Assembly (NCBI GenBank): GCA_036971615.1
Contig: JAYKKR010000014.1
Location: forward strand, 434,001 to 498,000
Direction: 5' to 3'
DNA: 64,000 bases
From: Amyloporia xantha
Lineage: Eukaryota > Basidiomycota > Agaricomycetes > Polyporales > Adustoporiaceae
Part shown: positions 57,951 through 64,000 of the stretch, piece after piece
Layout of the letters: each line of letters starts with the position of its first letter
How positions within the stretch are numbered: the stretch's first letter is position 1
Position numbers and translations under genes: made by a program
Notes under the pieces: model-generated
What the model was told of the DNA's origin: nothing
What the model saw: only the letters and a program-made list of their open reading frames with translations
Databases searched by the model: none

Positions 57951-60212
57951 TCACATGCTCATCTCGGAAATCATGTTTGCGATCTTTGCTGACCGCGGGG
58001 TAATGGAGCATTTGAAGTCATCGGGATTGCTAAAGCCTTTGTCAACACAGCATTTGAAGGAGCAGATTGAGTCCGTCAGACCTTGTGATACCAGGCTTGA
58101 AAGACACAGTGGGTGTGATCTCCTTGCCAGCGGAGTCGTGAGCCTTTGTGATATTAAAGACTGCAATAATGTTTGCTACAGCGATAAATAACCCATTATC
58201 GGCGAAAAGTTCTCCAGGACACACACTATTGAAAATGAGTTCACTTTCATTTAAGCATACTAAGTGATACTGACCGTCTGCCAAAGCCAAATACGGCTTT
58301 GCTGACATCCTTCAATTCAGCCGTATCCTTGTCCATTGCTTCAAATCGTTCAGGGCGGAACCTTTCTGGCTCAGGGTAAATATCTTCGTCGTGCATCATC
58401 CCCCTATAATCAGAGCAATGAGCGTTAGACATGTGATCACTGGTGAGCTCTAGTACGTACCGCACGTTGTTTATAATGATGGTCCCCTTCGGAATTTGGT
58501 ATCCTTGAAATACATCATCCTCCATGAGTCGATGAGGCATAGCTGCATACCTCTTCAGTTCTAATTGTGTTTAATCTAATGAAAATTCACTGACCGAGCG
58601 CGAGAGGAGGGTTCCACCTACAATCAAGGGGTGACCAGCACTATGAGGGTCGTCATCAATACAACTAGGCTATTACGTACCGATAGATCTCTTTGATGAG
58701 ACAGTTCAGATACGGTAGAGAGGGTCTATCTTCAAAGTCTGGGAGGCGATCATGCCCAATCACGCAATCAATTTCTGAACGTGCCTTCTCCAAAACATCT
58801 GGATACAAGACCATGGCAAGAAGGAACGTGATGAAGGCGACCGCCGTCTGTAAATTCGAACGAAGGTATCAAGTTCAACATCAGCAGTAGGATATAGCTG
58901 ACGGCCTACAGTGTCGCTAGCAGCTGAAAGCACGAGCGTTATGAGTAGATATGTCCAAAATATTCAGGGTGCCGACATGCCTGGATAAAGCACTCCCGCG
59001 ATCTTGACTTCTTCCTCGTCTGCAGCAGAACCTCCTGTATCCCAGATTCCTTGCAATAGGGTTGCCGTAATAGACGGTCGCGCATTACCTGAACGCTGCC
59101 ATGATTAAGATGAGTATGTGTCGACTCACAGACTCACTAAACTATTGCATAACGTACCACAGCCTCCTTTGTGAACTTGAACGGTATTTCACGGATTTCA
59201 TGTGTGAGAGACTTTATTTCGAGAGCCTTGTTCCTGAAACTAGATCCGGGCATCCACGTTGGATAATGTTTCACTGTGAAGGAAGCAGAGTAAGAGCTGT
59301 CCCAAAACAGCGTGCGCTAGAAAAGGATCACATGAAATGACACACATATGGGGAAGGTATCGACCACAGCTGCTGCAGTGTTCATCAGTGCGTGGCTTTT
59401 TTCTGCCGCCTTCATGACCGTCCGCATAAGCTTGTCATCTGCCGATTCTATCCTTCTCCCATAGGTGACGTCTATCATTAGCGCATTCACAAACCTGGTT
59501 TACCACGACATTGGTGAAAATGTCGATATCAATCGACTGTCAATCATGACATTACCTCTTGAAATGAAAGTCATAATCCTCGGGTGTTGAGAGTAATGCT
59601 TTGAGTAGTACATGTGTTTCTCTTCGCTGAGCAGGATAATAACCGCGGAGAGCGTCCTTGTTCAGGAAAGCATCGTGAAGCCATCTTCGATGTTTACGCC
59701 ATTGTTCACCATATGGCATCAATACGATGTGAGGACCCCAACCCATCCTACGATGTGAAATAGACCTAGGAGCTACATATCAAGTTCATTCAAGATGTGC
59801 TTACATCTCGCCAAGCAAGGTGAATTGCGGCCTATCAGAATATTTGCTGCTTCCACTCGCCATTAGGTCATGTGCAATCTGTAGCGAGTTAACGACAAGG
59901 ACTGGTTGGTGGAATATACGAGCAAAAACTATGTCGCCTATAATAAAGAATGAAAGATGAACCACACCACTGGACCATTGGTCGAATATTGTGCGCACCG
60001 TATGTCTGCTTCCACTGCGTGAAGATTTTGGGCAGATTTTCGGTCCACATTTCAGGAATGTTTCCCAGAACAGGAAGTGATCTGGGACCAGGCGGAAACG
60101 GGTGTTGTCGGTAGCCTTCAACGTGACGAAAATAGAAGGCTAGAAGAGAGATAGCGAGGAGAAAGAGAGCGACAGCAGCGTATGAGTTGAACATGAACAC
60201 CAATGTGGACAT
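57951..60212 (-). CDS. Cytochrome P450 monooxygenase, intact
   Basis: Thirteen exons on the minus strand: 59999-60212, 59805-59937, 59556-59747, 59346-59494, 59158-59273, 58981-59095, 58910-58923, 58681-58847, 58595-58617, 58461-58542, 58275-58403, 58092-58225, 57951-58036; 517 residues, no break. ER-anchored haem monooxygenase: N-terminal helix (VALFLLAISLLAFYF), hinge FPPGPRSLPVLGN, YGEQWRKHRR (C-helix WxxxR), I-helix AASDTT, IKEIYR (ExxR), FRPERF, haem loop FGFGRRVCPGE. Two exons are tiny (14 and 23 nt); the donor at 58980 is GC (gcatgt). Exon pattern and sequence show it is a paralogue of the split P450 at 48530-57223. Resembles fungal OrdA-like (CYP64-type) P450s; substrate unknown. Confidence 0.95.
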
Positions 60213-62235
60213 TGCAGTAATCTCAAGAAAGTTTAATGAAGATACCCACCGGTCGAAGGCGGCGATATAAGAGAAACACTGGAGTGGTCTCTAACTATCA
60301 ACCCAGTGGCGTATCGTGTGTTGAGACACTTGAATTATCTTATCTGCCGTGCGCTGGTGGGCGGCCCGTGGGATGCCCTTCCCACTAGGGAGTCGCCTAT
60401 CCCACTAACGAAGTCTCAGATACCCCGGATCGTGCAACACCATTAACACTAGTCTCGTCGCCCCTCGGAAAATGATGGGGTCGGTGTGTATTATCAAAAC
60501 AGAACATCAGGGATCCCGAACAGAAGTAATCAGCTCGGTGGCTTTTGCTACGAAGGCGACTGGGTCAGTCACAGATCCATACAGCAGCCAGACGTTGCGT
60601 GACGACGCTCAGTTGTGTTATGCACCTCGGAGACTTTACTGGCGTGGCAGATGTTGTGAGACTGCTGTGTTCACAAAAATAGTTACTGCGCTCGTGGTAT
60701 TCTATCTGTGTCGTATCCCAACTCAGAAGCCGGCGCTCGAAGACAAAGTGATCACGAGTTAGATGAGCAGATCAATGGCTGTCAAATGCCGCGTTGCTGT
60801 TCGACTACTCGGAACTTAGAAGAGGATTAGGCCGCCGACCGGAAAATTCAAGCTTGTCTGCGATGACTTACATGACATAGCCTCCATAACTTTCGGCTAT
60901 ACACACCTTGTTGACCGGGAAACTTAAGGCGCCACATTTATTTAACTTGTTTGGTTTCTTTCCCTGGTGAGCCGATGGCATCTCAGTTGGATAAATGAAT
61001 CCCATTTTCGAGAGGTGGCCGCGAGATGTCTTCGGTGGCTAGGAGGAAATAAGACTGAAAGAGGTAAGGTGAAGTCGTCTCTCACTCAATTTCTGGACGA
61101 AGATGGGGATTAACTTGTAGCTATCTCCGCTGTCTATAGATCTCTCCTTCGAGTCTACTTGGCAATGCTTATGCATGATCTTGTTCCCGCTTAAACTGTC
61201 TTCCATTTCAGAAGGGAGATTTCGATTTCGAAGATGAAGATGTTCGGGTAATAGCGTACATACTCGCACGCAATTGACTTGAATTCATCATCAGATAGAC
61301 TGCGTTCTTCTGGATGCTCTGTAAGTCGGACTCTGAATATCATCCACACTGCCAGCGCCATATACGGCATAGCATTTGCAACCCTCTATTCTACAAGACA
61401 ACACATCGTGTCTTTCTGTTTTTCTAGACCTGTTCATTCTTTCTCACCGTGTGTTCTATCAGACCTGTTACAGTCAGATTGTAAATTCACGATGTTCCGC
61501 TACTAATCAGTGCTTTTGTAAACACCCTGAGGGTCCTGACAAATCGGCCATCAGAGATGATCAGGATCATTCAGGAAACCAGGACACCAGTCGTCGGATT
61601 AGCTGGTACTCCATCTCAGCGCTGTACGTCGCACTTTCCAACAGCGGTGCCTAGAAAACCTCCCCAGGCCGTCGCACTACCTAGGCACGGGACCATGGCA
61701 GTAATGACTACTCTTGATATTTTTGATAGCTCACAGTTCGACCGACAGAACATTTTCACATGGAGATGCAGCATTTCTCACTGGCACGCGGACACCGCAC
61801 CAGTCATTCAAAATTTGTTATCACATGGCCTTGGATCAGAGGCCGATTGACATCGGTATACCAATACAGCCTTTCGTGATAATCGCAAATAATTATAACC
61901 TGAAGCATACTCACATCATCAAGTTGACACCATCATAACAAAACCTTGAAGATCGGTGGGAAACTCATTTAGGACCTCCTGTCGCAATCGTGGCCGGTAT
62001 GTCACTCATATCATCTATCGCATGTTCAGGATGCACTAATTAAGAGAACACCTGTAGTAACAAAGTATACGGCTGGAAATAGTTCCATGAACAATACTCT
62101 CTAGTAGCGACGCTATCACTGTGACTGAGGTATGCTTTTGCCTGTCCAGTCCGTGTCACACTTCACTACATCTATCATCTCGTGAGATTCAACATGTATA
62201 GTGACCTCCGCAGGAGTTGGCCGCGACGGCAGATA
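60213..62235. other. No recognisable gene
   Basis: About 2 kb. Overlapping short frames at 61279-61850 show no motif. Contains the upstream region of the intact P450. No repeat or RNA gene recognised. Confidence 0.4.
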
Positions 62236-63815
62236 CTAAAATGAATAGTGCGAGTCAGACCAACAGAAAGCACGAGCAGAAAGTAGGTTTACCGCTCGCC
62301 GCATGCCGCTAGACACGTTTAGGCTTTGATCGGTAGACGAAGAGTCTCCAGGAAAATTACGAGAGTTCAGTGACGATAGCATAGTATTCGTGTATATTCT
62401 TGGTAGCACCAGAGATACAGCTACAATGTCGGTGGTGATTGGTAACAGAAGTACCGGCAAAAAGCGTTATAGCACATACCTATATGGAGTGGCTTGGGCT
62501 GATTTCGCGTGAACGGAGGGTTTCAAAACTGAGTTGAAGAACTCACCGAGGACAAAAACAAGATGAGGTCAACCAGAGCAACGGTTGCTGTCAGCAAACC
62601 TGTACAAAGGTGACTCAGAATCATGATCGCAATCGCTCGCTGGCAGGCCGCAGTGTCATACCATTGGTTACGGTATCTAGAGTATTACAACTGATTAGCG
62701 AATGGAAAATGGCAATACACCATGAAGAATAGCTTACGCCGGATGACTTTTTCAACTATCTGGTCAGACTTGCGGAATCCAGACTTCTTCTTTCGCAAAT
62801 ACCAGGATAAAACTGCCGTGATGGTAATATCACCCAGTGCTGCAGACAACAGCCATATGGTACCAGCTGCTTTCAACTTAGAAACCTTTGCGAAATCTTT
62901 CACTTGGAGAAACTGAACCGCCGAGAGTAAAGCACCAGCTATTAAACACCACTGTCAGAGGAATCCATGAGGACAAGGGCGTAGGGCGAACCAAGGGTCA
63001 CAAGGCCAAAAACACATATCAAAATTGTAAACCACAGATTCTGCGTAATGATTTTGACTCTGCGTGCAAAGAAGAAATGGTTGGCGCAGCCCATGATACC
63101 CTCCAACTCGACCATTAGCTTAAAGTGATATCTGAACGTGGTGATAAACATAGTACATACCAGGATAACAGGATCTAAAAAGAATGTCGGCACATAGGCC
63201 GTTGACGTTAATACTTTTTCCAATCGTGACATATTCGCAGAACTCTCACCTGTAGCGATCACTGCATCCACCGGTTAATAATGAACAAACAATCAGATAG
63301 AAGGCAGCTTTGACCGCAGTACTTACACCAGTTTCCGTCAACGAGAACCCCAGCATTTCCCCAATTCGTCACAAAGAGATAGTACAGCCTGTGTAACCGT
63401 GAGGCGCGAATTGATTAATGTAATGCAAACGCACCACCAGATGGTGAAGATGGTGCTGAGGACATCGCAGACAACAAGGAAGTAGATGAAGAGCTTCATC
63501 CAAAGGGCGTCGCTGAATGGAATAACTTTTTATTGTTGTGCTTCATCTGGGACAAAAAACATCTTCTCACTTGGGATATCGCATGACATAAATGTACAGC
63601 TAGATCGACGTCAGGTCATTCACCAGCTATTATGGTGATTTATATGCTTACCTGGGCAATGACAACTCCAAGAAGCATGGTGCCCAAAAACGATGCTGTA
63701 GAGTCAGGGATGCATTTCAATGACTTGTCCGAGCGACGGGGAGATTACCGACCTGCAAATATGGCACCGAAGTTCTCTTGGACATTCTTGGCAACCTCAC
63801 CTACAGTCTACTGAA
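62236..63815 (-). CDS. DUF6534-type seven-helix membrane protein (exon ends partly unresolved)
   Basis: Minus strand. Recognisable exon pieces in order: ENFGAIFAG, FLGTMLLGVVIAQ, LYIYVMRYPNDALWMKLFIYF, VVCDVLSTIFTIW, LYYLFVTNWGNAGVLVDGNW, FFFARRVKIITQNLWFTILI, KLKAAGTIWLLSAALGDITI with VLSWYLRKKKSGFRKSD, LLTATVALVDLILFLSS, and LPRIYTNTMLSSLNSR near the C-terminus. This succession of helices, the S(A/S)A(x)GD(I/V)xI(T)xxLxWYLRKxKxGF segment and the YTN(x)LLSSLNSR ending are typical of the large basidiomycete DUF6534 family of unknown function. The first coding exon near 63815 and the junction near 62420-62530 could not be fixed, so I cannot exclude small defects. Confidence 0.7.
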
Positions 63816-64000
63816 GCCATGCCGGCGGATTTTAGCACGGACAGAGTTAGGAAGTCAAGAGAAGATTTTGTTTTTGGATTTATATAAAGCACATCCAGCA
63901 CGCCTATAATAAATGTGAGACTTCAGACAGAATATAAGAGAGCATTGGACGGAACACTGCCTTCGTTTACCAGAAGTGACGATGAAACAACTCACCATCA
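63816..64000. other. Window edge, no feature
   Basis: 185 bp upstream of the DUF6534-type gene; probably its promoter. Nothing else seen. Confidence 0.5.

Noticed and set aside
43333..60212. An intact secondary-metabolite gene cluster
   Set aside because: Only one P450 is intact; the NRPS part is a truncated fragment and the other P450s are a tail fragment and a transposon-split gene.
1..64000. CRISPR array, prophage or bacterial operon
   Set aside because: No regularly spaced direct repeats, no Shine-Dalgarno pattern; spliceosomal introns throughout show a eukaryotic nuclear genome.

Overview
This window looks like nuclear DNA of a filamentous basidiomycete, most likely an Agaricomycete. 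Protein genes are cut by many 41-113 bp GT-AG introns (only a few are longer) and several micro-exons of 12-23 nt. The families are typical of mushroom genomes: a DUF6534-type membrane protein, cytochrome P450s, a sugar transporter with 13 exons, an AreA-type GATA factor, and low-copy Ty1/copia elements. Family names rest on motif recognition by eye. Exon joins were worked out by hand, and for most complete models they give an unbroken reading frame.

Layout. 0.2-2.5 kb: a fused diaminopropionate ammonia-lyase/M20 deacylase gene. 4.7-6.4 kb: an FMN-dependent 2-hydroxy-acid oxidase. 7.1-8.05 kb (minus): a phosphopantetheinyl-transferase-like gene that has lost its metal-binding acids. 9.7-14.5 kb (minus): a decayed and an intact copy of a sugar transporter. 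15-20 kb: one unidentified possible membrane-protein gene and otherwise nothing I recognise. 20.4-23.3 kb: a two-finger GATA factor. 26.6-28.2 kb: eEF1B gamma. 28.6-30.8 kb (minus): a Golgi pH regulator (GPHR). 32.0-33.3 kb (minus): an alpha/beta hydrolase with a complete copia element (33,371-38,752) inserted just upstream of its start codon. 40.8-43.0 kb: a secreted TIM-barrel hydrolase-like protein. 43.3-48.3 kb: a gene graveyard with an NRPS adenylation fragment and a P450 fragment. 48.5-57.2 kb (minus): a P450 gene split by a second complete copia element (50,558-56,344) and by a hAT-type MITE (56,442-56,979). 58.0-60.2 kb (minus): an intact P450. 62.2-63.8 kb (minus): a DUF6534-type membrane protein.

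Housekeeping genes (eEF1B gamma, GPHR, GATA factor) sit in the middle. The right third is a transposon-rich accessory region with oxidative and secreted functions. I see no clear biosynthetic gene cluster: the P450s, the NRPS fragment and the hydrolase are near each other, but most of that set is broken.

A recurring oddity is the single-base length error. Several otherwise conserved coding sequences (the ammonia-lyase fusion, the GATA factor, both copia pol genes, and a compensated pair in GPHR) are thrown out of frame by one base, mostly inside short homopolymers. This looks more like consensus-sequence error than biological decay, and it matters for any pseudogene call made here.
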